In this document: positions 31,829 to 44,289 of the stretch, in pieces
Numbering within the stretch: the stretch's first letter is position 1
Layout: each line of letters starts with the position of its first letter
Assembly: GCF_958450345.1 (NCBI RefSeq)
Contig: NC_088781.1
Coordinates: 58,420,315 to 58,484,314, forward strand
DNA length: 64,000 nucleotides
Direction: 5' to 3'
From: Calliphora vicina
Taxonomy: Eukaryota > Arthropoda > Insecta > Diptera > Calliphoridae
Notes under the pieces: model-generated
What the model was told of the DNA's origin: nothing
The model's database searches: none
What the model saw: the letters and a program-made list of their open reading frames with translations, nothing else
Program-made: the position numbers and the translations under genes

Positions 31829-31982
31829 GTAAAAAAAAATAAATAAAGTACAAAAAAAATTTTTTTGTAACAATATTTTAAGTGAAGTCTTAACTAATTT
31901 AATAAACAAATTGGTAGCCCCCTAAATATGTTCTTGTTTCATTTTTACAATTTTTTTTAAAAAAGTAGTGTGCGTTTATAGT

Positions 31983-32756
31983 TATCAGAGTTGGGGGTAG
32001 TGCATTAAATATTTAGTGCACTAAGGTTTCCACTAAATCCCACTATAGTGACAACACTTTGATTTTCCACTATTTTTCATCACTATAGTGGTAGTGAAAA
32101 ATATTTGAACTACCACTAAAAAATTTAGTGGTAGTGAAACATATTTTAACTACCATTAAAAAAATTAGTGGTAGTGAAAATTTTTCACTACAATAAAATA
32201 GTGCAAATTTTTAACAGTCACTACATGAAAGCATTAGTTATATTATTTGCACTTAAATCTCAAAAAATAGTGTTTATAGAAATATTCCAAACAAATTGAA
32301 AATATATGCAAAATATTTCCATTTTATTATTTTTTATTGTATAAAAAAAATTAAATAAAAACTTTAAATTTTTAAGTAAAGTAAATTTCAGGAATTAAAA
32401 TCTTAGCAATTTTAATTTGTAGTAATATAATTTAACAACGTATATCGCAATATAACCTAATGTTTTAAGAAATAAACTTAAAGAATAAAATATTAAGTTA
32501 AAAAAATAAAAAAGTATAAAATAATGCAATTTAATGATATGTATTTGAGTTCCATTATCATTAGTGAATGGTTATATTTTTCCACTATCCTGTAAGTGGA
32601 GAAAAAAAAATTCCACTAAGCTGTAAAAAAAAGGTTTTTCACTATCACTAAATTAATTTTAGTGAAAAACTTTCTTGTAATAAAAAAAAAAATGTTGCAC
32701 TATCACTAACTTTTAGTGGTAACTGCAAATTTAGTGCACTACCTCCATATCTGATA
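31983..32756. mobile_element. Inverted-repeat element rich in TAGTG/CACTA
   Basis: Ends TATCAGAGTTGGGGGTAGTG and CACTACCTCCATATCTGATA are imperfect inverted repeats. The interior holds many copies of TTTAGTGGTAGTGAAA-like words in both orientations. No coding region. It lies between two Tc1-like elements. Confidence 0.65.
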
Positions 32757-32760
32757 GGTA

Positions 32761-34407
32761 CAGTCAGCGTCAAAAGAAAGTGTACAACTTGTTTTTACAT
32801 TTAAAACGTTTTATTTACATATTAAAAAACAATTTTTTCTCCAGTTCTAGTATATTTAACAAAACACTTAATTGTTCTCTTGCAATATATAAACAAAAAA
32901 CTAAACTATTTCAACTGCAACAAAAACAGTAACAACAAAACCAAAAATACTCCATTTTTAACGCGTCAGAAAAAAGTGAACACATTTAGAATTGCAATAA
33001 GATTTTTCTAGCTACATAAAAAAATATATTGTTATTCTTTATTTTTGCCTAGATTATAATTTTTTGTGGATCTTGCTGCTAATCTCATGAGATTTTAAGA
33101 TAGTAGCTTTTCTTGTTTGATCGCGAGAACTTTAAAACCAAAATGGGAAAACAAACTACAATTGAAACAAGAAAGTAAGTCATAAAATTTAAAAATGAAG
33201 GCAAATCGTCACGTGAAATCTCCTCTATAATAGGAAGAAGCCATAATACAGTAAAAAAAATTATAGACAAACAAAAAAATTTAGAATTTTAGAAGATCAG
33301 CAACGTGCCGGAACACCAAAACGCCTTAACAACCTTGAAATACGATCGATTGTGAGAGCAGTGAAGAAAGTATTCACAGTAAGTGCAGTAAAATTATGCG
33401 AAGAATTAACAGATTCGTCTGGAGTGAGAGTTAGTAACAGTACGGTTCGAGCGCTACACCCAAATGCTCTATATGGTGGAGTTCCGAGAGAATAACACCA
33501 CATTTCCAAACGAAATAAAGAGCGACTTCGAGAATTCGCAAACAGGTATAAAAACCAAGAAAATTGTTTTGGAATAATGTGCTGTTTACGGACGAAAGCA
33601 AGTTTGAGATTTTCGGAAGTAAAAAAAGGAGTAAAATTTGGAGAAGCAAAAATCAAGAGTTAGACCAAAAAATATACTATCCACCGTAAAGCATGGTGGT
33701 GGCTAGGTCATGGTGTGGGGGTTTATGGCGGCAAGTGGCATGGGAAAACTCATATTTATTGATAGTTTGATGAGCAAAACCGATTACCTAAACATTCTTA
33801 TAGAAAATATGGAACCCATCATTAGAAAATTAAATCTAGACCGAACCTGGATCTTCCAACAGGACAACTATCAGAAGCATACTTCTTAACTTGTTAAAGA
33901 ATGGTTGTTGTATCATACACCGAAACAACTGGAACAACCCCCACAGTCACCGAACATTAATCCCATTGAACATCTGTGGTAGCATTTGGACAGACAGATC
34001 AGAAAATGAAATATTACCAGCAATGACTCTCTACACGAAATCCTGCAGTAAGAGTGGTTCAACATCCCAACATCGGTGACATCAAAATTGGTAGAAACAA
34101 TGCCAAGGAGGCTTGAAACTGTTTTAAAACCCAAAAGATGTCAAATAAAATACTAAACACGTTTTTTCTTCTAATTTCCCTAAACTGTACACTTTTTTTT
34201 GACACGTTAAAAATGGAGTATTTTTGGTTTTGTTGTTACTGTTTTTGTTGCAGTTGAACTAGTTTAGTTTTTTGTTTATATATTGCAAGAGAAAAATTAA
34301 ATGTTTTGTTAAATATACTAGAACTGGAGAACAAATAGTTTTTTAATATGTAAATAAAATGTTTTAAATGTAAAAACAAGTTGTACACTTTCTTTAGACG
34401 CTGACTG
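32761..34407 (+). mobile_element. Tc1-like transposon with long inverted repeats
   Basis: Complete element of 1647 bp between TA duplications (32759-32760 and 34408-34409). The ends CAGTCAGCGTC / GACGCTGACTG are part of inverted repeats of roughly 220 bp. The interior (33143-34150) encodes a transposase in several frames: helix-turn-helix GKSSREISSIIGRSHNTVKK, then DRTWIFQQDN and QSPNINPIEHLW. Stops and frameshifts inactivate it. Confidence 0.88.
33143..34150 (+). pseudogene. Broken Tc1-like transposase gene
   Basis: Starts MGKQTTIETRK, meets a stop early, and continues across at least four frame changes. The helix-turn-helix and two of the three catalytic motifs are readable (QQDN; INPIEHLW). 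The size fits a 340-residue transposase. It lies centrally in the 1647-bp element. Confidence 0.82.
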
Positions 34408-34438
34408 TATATGCATTATGAATATCCATTATTTCTAG

Positions 34439-34670
34439 CCCCCATATGATTGCGCTATCTGAAAATAGTTATGAGAGCAAATATCTTAGTGATATAGATA
34501 TCTATACCAAATTCAGCACAAATCAGTTTTATAAAAGCGGAACTCGCACCACCAAATTTTATGACGATCGCACAGTGGGAGAAAACCCTAATTTAGTGGA
34601 ATTAAATTCGTCTCTTCTAAACGCTTGGCCAAATTATTTTCATGTATATGAAGATATTGCAGGCAAGGAG
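34439..34670 (+). CDS. Unidentified exon-like open frame
   Basis: An open stretch of 77 codons bounded by ATTTCTAG and GAG|GTAAGC, both good splice signals, with codon use less AT-biased than the surroundings. It contains TNQFYKSGTRTTKFYDDRTV and LLNAWPNYFHVYED. I do not recognise it. It cannot be a variant exon of the TEP array because only one base precedes the first full codon and the end is in phase 0. It may be an isolated exon of an unknown gene or an exon relic. Confidence 0.35.
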
Positions 34671-35099
34671 GTAAGCTAATAAAGTAATGCAAAATGGGTA
34701 CTGCTACTTCAGTAGAATGATCAGGAGAGGCTGCTAAACTACACTACCTGGGAAGAAATTCTATAATATTTTCAATTGTGAGAAATTATTTTAATATATC
34801 TTTCAAAAAATTAAAATTGTATAAGTAATTTTATTTATAGAAAGTAACTATTTAAATCTATAGATTTTGGACATTTACCCTATTGCCGGCATAGGTCAAA
34901 ATATTCATATAAAATTAAACCTTTTTTAGACTTATTAATAAGTTTCTTTTTAAAAACGAATCACAATTATTAGTAATGAAATGATTTTATTTAGTTATTA
35001 TAAAAAAATTTAGTTATAATTAAACAATGAAATAAAAAGTAATTAAGCTAACTAACACTTGTTACAATTTTGTGAATTTTTATTATGAGATTTTTAATT
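34671..35099. other. Non-coding DNA before the RAG1-like relic
   Basis: AT-rich, no gene seen. CACAATTATT at 34962-34971 could be one end of the neighbouring transposon (complement AATAATTGTG at 37250-37259), but no target duplication supports it. Confidence 0.4.
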
Positions 35100-36940
35100 T
35101 TTTTTTAAATTGGTCGTCTGATGAATCACTAGGAAGTAATGGATCCATCAAAAGTTCCCTAACATCTTTCGATAACGGTTACACTTTTTTATAGCTTGCA
35201 GATGAAGTTCTGGACAATGTGGATATAACAGGATCCGATGTAATTAGTAATCGGTTAAAGAGGTCACGTATAGTTTTTTCTCTTGACATTTTTCTTGAAT
35301 GGAATTCTCTGTAATTTCGAAAATCTTTATTCCTTGATTCCATTGCTCCTCTCAGACAACATTCCAATGGACAAAGTAGCAGATTGTATTATATCTGCTC
35401 CATGCACTAATATTTTGTGTACACTAGAAGGCATGTTGTACCAATTGTACTTACTAAAATATAAACTTAGAGTTTCTCTACATAGGTTTTGGAAAGCGTT
35501 GATATTTACGCCATATCCTGAAGACATGGTGGTTAGGATGGTACCAATTTTTTTTATTAATTTTTCGTCGATACACAGTGATGCTTGATGCTAAATATGG
35601 ATTATTAAAGAACATCATGGAGGTGTTGCCATTGTTTGTTGTCCCACATCCCGGCTTTGGAATATCAACAAGAATGTGCATTTTTTCTTTTAACTCCTGA
35701 ATTATTTTAATTTTTCTTGCTTTAAATGCCTCTTTATCAATCGGACTACGTATTTGGCATTTTTTTAAGTCCAGTATATACGATATGCAGTATGCATTCA
35801 AAGCATCTTATTCGAGCGTGAAGCGTAGAAAGTACATACTGATACATTTCCAAATTTGGTGATAATTTTGAAAATTTAGTTGGATCATTCATAATCTTAG
35901 GCGTAGCACCACAAATTCCACATAATGTGTAGATGTATCAGATATAACACTAAATGCCTTACCATCGATCATTGTCAGGCAAAACTTATGATCTATACCT
36001 AAACAGAGATTATCAATTCTGGTCGGGACAATTCCTTCAATTTGCTTATTTATTTTCATAACTTCTGATTTTATGGGACGACAAAATCGTGTATATGATG
36101 GTCTGGGGTTTTTCCAATCGACTTTTTCATCTATATTGAGCTGAAGAGGAACTAAACATATAGCAAACAAATAAGCATCCGATTTGTTTGCAGATGAGCA
36201 GAACTTCCGTCACAACCTCATTTGTTTATCATAGTAATATTTCGGAATTTTTTATCATTTAAAGCTTCTATTGAAGCATCTTTTTGGTATTCAACTACTC
36301 TCTGTACCGTATGATCAACCAGTGCTTGTTAATCGACTTCTGAACATATATCTGCTACCGAAATAGAACTTTCCTCTGGATAGCATTTTCTTTTGGCTTC
36401 CTTTAAAACATCATAAGGTGGGTATATATTTGCATTTCGACTTTTGGCACCTGCTTGCATAAGCATATATGATTTTTTGGTAAATTTTCCATCTATAAAT
36501 AATGCCAAGGCTTCATCGGGTGTATAGGGAGATTTGAGGACTGGATAAAGCTTTTTTAATCTTAGCAGCTTGTATTTTGTCTATAACTGGAGCAGCCATT
36601 CGCTACCCACTTTTATAAAGACTTACCCGTGTGGCGACTAAGAGCTCTTCTTTACTTGAGTTTTGGACCAGAGATGTTACTTTTCTGTGCTTTGTCGGAT
36701 GACTCTAAAAATTTTGCACAAGGGCGACCACGGTTTTCTTTGGGACAAATTTCCGCGTTCGAATTTCTTCTGAAATTTTTAATACTAATGTCTTGATTTA
36801 ACCATTTTTTGTTTTTGTCCGCGAAAATGTAAAACATATTCTAGGATGGTCGATTTTTTTTCTTTAATTCCTTTGTTTTTCGCCAAACTAGAAATAATTC
36901 CTTACGTTTAATCGCCATTTTTACTTTTATTTAACACAAA
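35100..36940 (-). pseudogene. Transib/RAG1-like transposase relic
   Basis: Pieces occur in order on the minus strand: GCDGSS (first Asp region, about 36220), WKNPRPSYTRFCRPIK and LTMIDGKAF (36110-35930), a DIPKPGCGTTNNGNTSMMFF stretch (35665-35600), MPSSVHKILVHGADII (35425-35380), and ESRNKDFRNYREFHSRK (35340-35290). The last two match in order and spacing the HK.L.H..EII and ES.NK.FR..RK segment at the catalytic Glu of RAG1, so I assign it to the Transib/RAG1 group. A TGA replaces the Trp before GCDGSS, and frameshifts are present. Confidence 0.65.
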
Positions 36941-38739
36941 CTTTTACACAGCGTTAAAACAAATATATTAATATTGACATAATATGCTTTGCAAATGTTA
37001 TACTTTTAATCTAAATAAAACACTACAGTATTTAATATACATCTGTTACATTTGTTAGTCCAACAAAAGAAAAATATATAAAATAGGGAAATATTTGGAC
37101 CCGCTATTATCAAAAAACTGGAGTAGGGTGGGTAAAAATGTTGAAAATTTAATTATCAAAAGTGAATATATCCTGAGCAATAAGAGAAAATTATATATAG
37201 AGGAGATTCTATATACAGTAAGAGCACAATAAAATCTACATACAGGAAAAATAATTGTGATACTTTATTTTATAGAAGTTTTTTTTAGTTTATTTAATGA
37301 AATATGTATATAATACTCGTCTTATGTCGATTTTAGCACAACAAAATTCAAATAACACGCAAAAGTTCATCGTTGTTAGAGTTATTGATTCTGATTAAAA
37401 TAACGAAAAATGTATTGTCGGTCACGCCTACTTTTGGGTGGTCGGGGATTTTAATTCTAATAACGGTGAAATTTTGGACGTGATAGGAAATGTTGCTAAA
37501 CCCGACTTAAGTGATGTTTTAATTTTTTTTAGTATGAATTTATTTTTTTAACAAATATATTTCATTACTTTCAAATAGGTAGAGCTTTCAATGAAAAAAA
37601 ATTAATCTGAATTCCTTTAATTTGTAACATACCCGAGATATGGCGCGCCTGATGGGGCCCATGAGGTCCAAAATTCTAAACTAAAAGTCGACAACACTTC
37701 CTGTTTGCGCATGTCAAATTTTATTCAAATCGGACTAACTGTTGATAACAATTCTTATGAACAACTTTGCATTTTTCTTGTCGCAAAAATATTCTTATTA
37801 AATGTTTTATTCATTTTGTTTTTTTATAAATATTGCGCCGTGATATAAATTTAAATAATTAAATTTGTTTGTAAATTAATAAACATAATAAATTGCTTTC
37901 GAGTTGCGTGCAGCCTTCGTCACTGCTGTCGATTCAAAAACTTGTTATATATTTTGGATGTGTGCTGAATACAATCGTGATAACAAAATTATAAATTTTT
38001 TAATGGAATGAATTTCCACAAGGTTTAAATATTGTAAAAATTCAATATCCCCAAAGTATAAAGAATTAAGTCCTTCTATTATGTCGAAAGCTTCAGTCTC
38101 AGAAATACTACTCAGGAAATAAGTTTAAAGAATTAATTATTCTTAACAATTTAATTCTATTGCAAAAAGTGAACTAAAGAATTAATTCTTTCAATACTTT
38201 GAAATATATCACTGAACACACCCTTTGATGGTTTTATATTACAAATGTTTCTCTTTATTTGCAGTGTAATGTAACAATTTTTAAATGTGGCAATACTGCT
38301 ACCAAATGTCATTTCATAAACAAAACAATAATATTATTGTTTATTTATTTATAATTTTATATATTTTAAAATTAAAATGTAATAGCTGAAAAATAGTAGT
38401 TTTGAATAATAATCCACAATGTAAGCAGTTGTTAGTTAATTATTTTTTGGAAAACTATGACTAGACCATTTTTTCAAACCGTATTTATGGAAATATTTTG
38501 TTGTTTACATATGATGTTCCCAATTATTAAATAAATTAAATGTTAATAAAGCAATTGATTAATGTTTACGTGATTTTCATGTGGTATCATCTGTCACACC
38601 GCGCGGCATGTTTAGTTTTATTTTTACAATGGTTTTGTTTAGTTTTTTAGTAGACGCTTGGGCTGATAGTTCTATTGTATTAGAACGATTAGACAATTCA
38701 GTTCACTGATACGGGCGGCGATAGTAATTTATAGTGATA
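36941..38739. other. Non-coding DNA upstream of the UGT gene
   Basis: AT-rich DNA with dispersed-repeat pieces (AACATACCCGAGATATGG at 37626 recurs in diverged form near 50142 and 63067). No gene was seen. The last 150 bp is the likely UGT promoter region. Confidence 0.55.
38698..38703 (+). promoter_or_regulatory. Possible UGT initiator
   Basis: TCAGTT fits the arthropod initiator consensus and lies 42 nt before the UGT start codon. No TATA box was seen at the expected distance. Confidence 0.3.
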
Positions 38740-40547
38740 ATGAATTTTTTAAAATTCTTCTGCTACTTTGCTACAGTTTGTGTTTTGCTAATTCAAGTGG
38801 AAACAAAGCAAATACTGGGTATATTTCCACATTTTGGTTACAGTCACTTCAAGGTCTTCTATCCCTTATTGCACAATTTATCGGAAAGGGGTCACAATGT
38901 AACCGTAATTACTTATATAAAAGCAACAGATTTGCCAAAGGGTAATTATGAGGAATTGATATTGGAAGGCATGGAAGTAGTTAATGTGGTGCCACTTGAT
39001 GAAATGAAAGCTAGAACCTGGAAAGGTTTATTCGACGAATACATTGCATTGCATGATGAGGGTCAAAGGTCTTGTGAAAGGCTTTATGAAAGTGGCCACA
39101 TTGAGGAAGTTTTAAAACGTCATCAGCAACAGCCATACGATCTTGTTATAACCGAATATTTCAACTCGGATTGCCAATTAGCATTGCCTTATTTGATGAA
39201 AACACCAGTGGTGGCTCTAAGTAGTTGCCTTTTAATGCCCTGGTACTATGATCGTATACTAATGCCCGATACACCTTCATATGTGCAATCAGAATTTGTA
39301 GGATTTCGCACACCTCTCGTTTGGCATGAACGTTTAATGAATTTTGTGCAGGCAAAAGCTTTATCACTATTCTATCGGTAAGTACCTGAGTTATTTACAA
39401 AATCATTCAATATAGACTTGATTTATAATTGTGCACTTAATTTTTCAAGTTATTATACCAACTATCTCGATAACAAATTGATACAACACTATCTGAAGAT
39501 TGATGTTGACGTAACTCAGATTGCTAAACAAAATACCCGTTTAATATTTGGCAATCAACATTATTCTTTGATGGGTATTAGGCCATTTACTCAACAATTT
39601 GTTGAAATCGGAGGCATACACATCAGTGAAAAAGAAGCTAACAAAGCTTTACCTGCAGAAGTGGATTTATTTTTAAAAAATACTAAAAAGGATGTTCTTT
39701 TTATAAGCTGGGGTTCCATGATAAAAGCATCGACTTTGGATCAGGATAAATTGCAGGCAATTTTAAATGTTTTAACCAAGTTGGATATAAAAGTCATATG
39801 GAAGTGGGAATCAGATGAAATACCAATTAAAAGCGATCAATTTTTATTTATTAAATGGGCTCCTCAGCTAGCATTGATTTGTAAGTTGTTATATATTTTA
39901 AAAGTCTTTCATAAGTATCTGATTAATTTAAAAGCTCTTTACTTACTTTGTTAATATTGTTCCAATTTGTTTCCTTAAGGCCATCCAAAAATCACACTGT
40001 TCTGGGGTCATGGTGGTCTTTTAAGTACCACTGAAGCTGTGTATTGTGGCAAACCTATGTTATTGACTCCAATTTATGGTGATCAATTTGTCAATGGTTT
40101 TGCTGTGGAAAATAGAAAAATTGGTCGCATAATTAACTTTGATACCATTGCAGAGAAGACTCTAAAAGAAGAATTAAACCAAGTACTGCATGCCAAGTAA
40201 GTTTCAATAATATCTGATCAAACTTGAATGTCACTAAATAAAAATGTACATTCTTTTACAGTTACTCAAAAAAAGCTTTAGAAATATCAAAAATATTTCG
40301 TGATCGTAAATCAAAACCTCTTGACACGGCCACCTGGTGGATTGAACATTTATTAAAACATAAGGTAACCGAAGAAGTTTTACACTCCTATGCTGTCGAT
40401 TTAAATTGGTTTGTGTACTATTCATTGGATGTGATCTCCTTATTATTAGTCATTTTTGTTGTATTCGTATTTATTACAAAATTTTTATTGAGCTTTATTT
40501 TGAATAGATGTGTCAACGCTAAATATGATAAATTGAAAAATAACTAA
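38740..40547 (+). CDS. UDP-glycosyltransferase, complete
   Basis: Membrane-bound ER enzyme that transfers a sugar from a UDP-sugar to small lipophilic compounds (family knowledge). Four exons: 38740-39377, 39450-39880, 39980-40196, 40262-40547; 523 residues, the normal UGT length. Residues 1-22 form a signal peptide (MNFLKFFCYFATVCVLLIQV). The UGT signature is ITLFWGHGG..ST.EA..CGKPML..P..GDQ, and the usual second-half lead WAPQLALI(C)HP precedes it; WGHGG replaces the common THGG. A C-terminal membrane helix (SLLLVIFVVFVFITKFLL) and a basic cytoplasmic tail follow. Introns of 65-99 nt have good borders and matching phases. It has no evident link to the TEP genes. Confidence 0.93.
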
Positions 40548-41189
40548 GAAATGATTGTAAATTGTGCTCCGGTTCTAGTGTTGTTTATAGTTTTTTAATG
40601 AACTTATTCATAAAACAAATATTTATTTTTTAATTAGTATTGGAACATACATAGCAAAAAACTAAACGTGCCTTAATTAAAATTGGAAGCAAAATTTAAG
40701 TACAATGACGTTTTTAAATAATAAAAATTTTGAGTACATTTTATATTTTGTATTTAAATACTCAGGAATATATATTTTTTAATAATAATGTAAGTTTGGC
40801 TCTAAAGTAGATTTTATGTAAAATAACATACATATTATGTATTAATAAACCTACTAATTTGTGCAAATATTTTAATTATAAGAGTTTTAATTTCAATATA
40901 TTAGATAAGGGTGATTTTAATTTATTTTTTTGAAAATTAATGTTTTTACGCGTGGCTTACATATTTTCTTAAAAGAATTGAATATGCATTAAAAATGTTA
41001 ATTTAAAAAAAAAACTATCTAGATTTTAAACAAATACCGAATCGGTAATTAAAAATTAGTAAAATAAACTAGATTGTGATCGAAATCTAATTTAAACTTG
41101 ATGTAAACTGGGTATAACATATTTCGTTTTTTTGGAACCAAATGATTCAAATACTCTTAACAAGAAAACGAGTTTTTTAAAAATTTGTT
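40548..41189. other. Non-coding DNA after UGT
   Basis: AT-rich 3' flank; AATAAA-like strings occur near 40728 and 40850. No gene was seen before the retrotransposon. Confidence 0.5.
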
Positions 41190-43398
41190 TCTGCAATGCA
41201 AATGGCTTGAACCAGCACAAAGCTGAGGTCTCACCCTTATCAACGAAAACAATATAGATGTATTGTTAATCTCGGAAAATCATTTAACGAATCATCCTGA
41301 TGGTAAGGCACATGGTGGTACTGGCATTTTAATTATACCCTAGAAAAATTCTCCAAAAACTATTTGCAAGCAACATCCATTCGCTTAGAATTTAATTTGG
41401 ATATTTAATTCTAAGCTCAATATATTGCCCCCCACGATTTTCTGTGAACATTTTGAAGAATTTTTTAATACACTAGGAGATCGTTTCCTCGCTTGTGGCG
41501 ACTGGATCACTCATAGTGCCAAATTCCTCCTAAACCTAAAATGTGTATTTCTAATGCAGAAATTAATACTCCTTCTCGATAAGAGGAGATGTAGAAGAGT
41601 TTGGCAATACAAAAGATATCCTGCTGCTAAGCAGAGGCTGGCCACTGCAAGTAAGAATATAAAAAAGACCTTCAGTCTGAAGAGGATCGCAGAAATCGAA
41701 ACTATATTGAATGTTTAACCAGTACTAAGCACACAAACTTCTCATTCCCACGACAGCCGGTTCTATGCACCGGAATGACCCGAGATCACTCGGCCAAGGG
41801 CTGTCATCGCAGCAAACACTGCTGCTACAGCAACAACAACACAAACGTCTCCCTTTGGAAGGCAGCGAAGAACATTAAGCCACCGGTAGAGTGTCAAAGT
41901 CCGATAAGAAAATCTGATGGTACCTGGGCACGTAGTGCAAAGGATAAAGCCGTAGGTTTCGCTGAACATTTAAGTAATGTGTTCCAACGAAACCCACCAA
42001 CAAATAATTTTATATTGGAGTCTTTACCTGTTCGCATAGCAACATACTACGAACTAATCAATGTTAGTATAGAAGATGTTCAGAAGATCATAAAGGACAA
42101 TCCAGGTTATGATTTAATTACACCTTCCATGATTGGAAACCTACCAGATGTGGCCATTATTGTGCTCACAGTATTATTCAATGCGATATTGTCTCTAGGA
42201 GTTTTTCCGAATGATTGGAAAATCTCCCAAATTATAATGATACCGAAGTCAGGAAAGGATTTGACATTGGCATCATCCTATAGACCTATTAGTTTATTGC
42301 CTTGTTTGTCTAAACTATTTGACATAATAATTCAAGGGTAAATTTTATCAAGATCTTCAATTCGGATTCCGTAAGCGACATGGAACAATTGAGAAAGTTA
42401 ACCGCATAACTGGAGAGATACGAACATTTTTCGAAATAAAAAAGTACTGTTCGGCAATATTTCTAGATGTTGCCGAGGCTTTTGACAAGGTTTGGCATAA
42501 AGGTCTAATACACAAGATTAAATGCCTACTGCCTTCTAGTACACACAAAATACTAGAGTCTTACTTATCGGATCGCTTGTTTAGGATAAAATAAGGCGAT
42601 TATGTAACAAGCAACTATGCGATTAATGCTGGTGTACCTCAGGGAAGTGATCTAGGACCAACCCTGTACCTATTATACACCTCTGATTTGTCCGAGTCCG
42701 AAAATTAAATATTTTCACCTTTGCAGATGACGCTGCAATTCTTAGGTCTCATGTGGACTTAAATATAGCATCTAGAAACCTTGATAATTATCTCAGGCAC
42801 GTGGAGACGTGGTTAAATAATTGGAGAATACAAGTAAATGAAATCAAAAGCAAACACATAACATTTTCACTTAGGAGAGGAAGTTGTCCACCAGTGACAC
42901 TAAACAGTGCGAACATTCCACAGTCTGATCACGTCACATACCTTGACATTCATTTAGATAGACGTCTTACTTGGCGTCGGCACATAGAAGCCAGGTGGCT
43001 CTACATAAAACTAAAAGCTTCTAATTTACACTGGCTAATCCTGCAAAGTCATCCTGTATAAGACAGTCTTAAAACCAATTTGGACATACGGAATCCAATT
43101 ATGGGGAACATAAAGTAATACCAGTATAGATCTCATACAGAGGGCACAATCCAAAATTCTTAGAACCATTACGGGAGCTCCATGGTACATAAGAAATGAT
43201 AACATCCACAGAGACTTTAGGACGAATTTAGAAAAACTCGTGAAGCTTATTTGTCAAAATTACATTATCATCCGAATCCGCTCGCAAGGCTACTTAGAGT
43301 AACCCAAGATAGATCAAGGCTGCGTAGAGCTGATGATACTTATTGTAATGCCTAGACATTAAAAAGCAGGAACAATATAATAAACGTTCAAAAAAAAA
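41190..43398 (+). pseudogene. Jockey-type non-LTR retrotransposon relic
   Basis: On the + strand: an endonuclease piece (FCNANGLNQHKAEV, DVLLISENHLT, AHGGTGILI), a linker, then the reverse transcriptase with LWKAAKNIKPP, IPKSGKDLTLASSYRPISLL, FGFRKRHGT, an altered DVAEAFDKVWH, VPQGSDLGPTLYLLYT and FADDAA (in a shifted frame), and the thumb (HVETWLNNWRIQVNEIKSKH, KPIWTYGIQLWGT). It ends in an A run at 43388-43396. Stops and frameshifts inactivate it. Confidence 0.88.
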
Positions 43399-44191
43399 TG
43401 TATGTAAGAAAACAAAGAAATGTTGGTAAAGAAATTGATTAAACATTTCAGAAAAATAAAACTATGTAACATTTTTGTGGTGACCTGCATTTTAGGTGTT
43501 GACTTGTACTTCCTGACTTATGATGAATCGGTCATTGATTTTAAAAAATGTAAAACACAAATTTCATCCTCAGGCATTGCAAGCTAATTCAACAACCTTT
43601 TCTCATAATTTGACAAGCAAGCTTTATTTTTGGAAAGCTTTAAGACATAACAAAAGTTAAACACAAATTCAACATACTCTCCATTGATTAAAGCCAAAAC
43701 AAAAACAGACAAGTTAGTTACAATTCGATGCTACGATGGTCAACAACTAAAAACGGATAAATTAAAAAGTATCAAATGACGTCGACCTAAAAACGCGCAT
43801 AATTGAGAAATAAAAATAAACAGCTAAAAAAAGAGAAAAAAACAAACGTGATATATACTTACTTAGCTGAAACAATAGATCTACATACTACATTATTAAA
43901 ACTAAAAAAATATATAAGCAATAAAATATACAAACAAAAATCAAACTGACAAACTTGGAAAAAAGTGTAAACGGCCCACACAGAAAGTTCAATAAAAATC
44001 GTTTAAACTAGAAATAATACATACACATATAAAGTTGATGATTAATAAATTCTTTAAATATTAGTTTAACTAAATTTAAAAGTGATTTAATAAATATTTT
44101 ACAAAAATTTTAAAATAGTTTGTCATTTTAAGACATTGTTTGTGTGGAATTAAGTAACAAACCAAATGTTAACAAGAGCGTAAAGTTAAAT
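43399..44191 (+). other. 5' flank and likely promoter of the second TEP gene
   Basis: AT-rich region with no coding potential. It lies between the retrotransposon tail and the signal-peptide exon, so it should hold the promoter and 5' UTR. A TATATAA at 43910-43916 is the only core-promoter candidate I can point to. Confidence 0.4.
43910..43916 (+). promoter_or_regulatory. Possible TATA box
   Basis: TATATAA, 276 nt before the chosen ATG. In such AT-rich DNA chance occurrence is common, so support is weak. Confidence 0.2.
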
Positions 44192-44289
44192 ATGTTTGGC
44201 AACAATAATAACATTAATATGTTTAAAATGTTATACTTAAAGTGCTTAATAATTTTATCACTACTGGTGCATTTAAATTCTACTCAAGG
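44192..44289 (+). CDS. Tep: Signal-peptide exon of the second TEP gene
   Basis: Encodes MFGNNNNINMFKMLYLKCLI followed by a hydrophobic core (ILSLLVHL) and NSTQG, then donor GG|GTTTGT in phase 2. The next exon at 60133 supplies one base (gg+t = Gly), giving STQG-LYSIIAP, a normal TEP signal cleavage region. Later in-frame ATGs at 44219 and 44228 would give a more typical short signal peptide, so the true start is open. The 15,843-nt intron that follows is the longest in the window. Confidence 0.7.

Larger units (their letters stand above)
25451..31978 (+). mobile_element. Tc1-like transposon split by nested insertions
   Basis: Ends TAAACGCACTTATTTTTTTT and the complementary CTACTTTTT..-side end (GTGTGCGTTTA), with TA on both sides. 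Transposase pieces occur in order on the + strand: helix-turn-helix part (26211-26510; REIGRKINRSESVVRNFLKK), a middle part (27656-27885; LTDEWKKVIFSYEKKFNL) and the catalytic C-terminal part (31370-31828; FQQDNAA and SPDLNPMENLWGYMA). They are separated by a R2 repeat, a 1.1-kb element and a 3.5-kb element. Frame breaks in the middle part make it inactive. Confidence 0.82.

Noticed and set aside
34439..34670. Displaced TEP variant exon (LLNAWPNYFHVYED resembling the conserved end)
   Set aside because: Only one base precedes its first full codon and it ends in phase 0, so it cannot replace an array exon; the similarity is limited to a Trp and aromatics.
39161..39367. Minus-strand open frame in the UGT gene
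   Set aside because: Shadow of the real + strand exon; no independent support.
44144..44191. Upstream GTG start for the signal-peptide exon
   Set aside because: Non-ATG starts are not expected here and an in-frame ATG follows at 44192 with a normal signal peptide.
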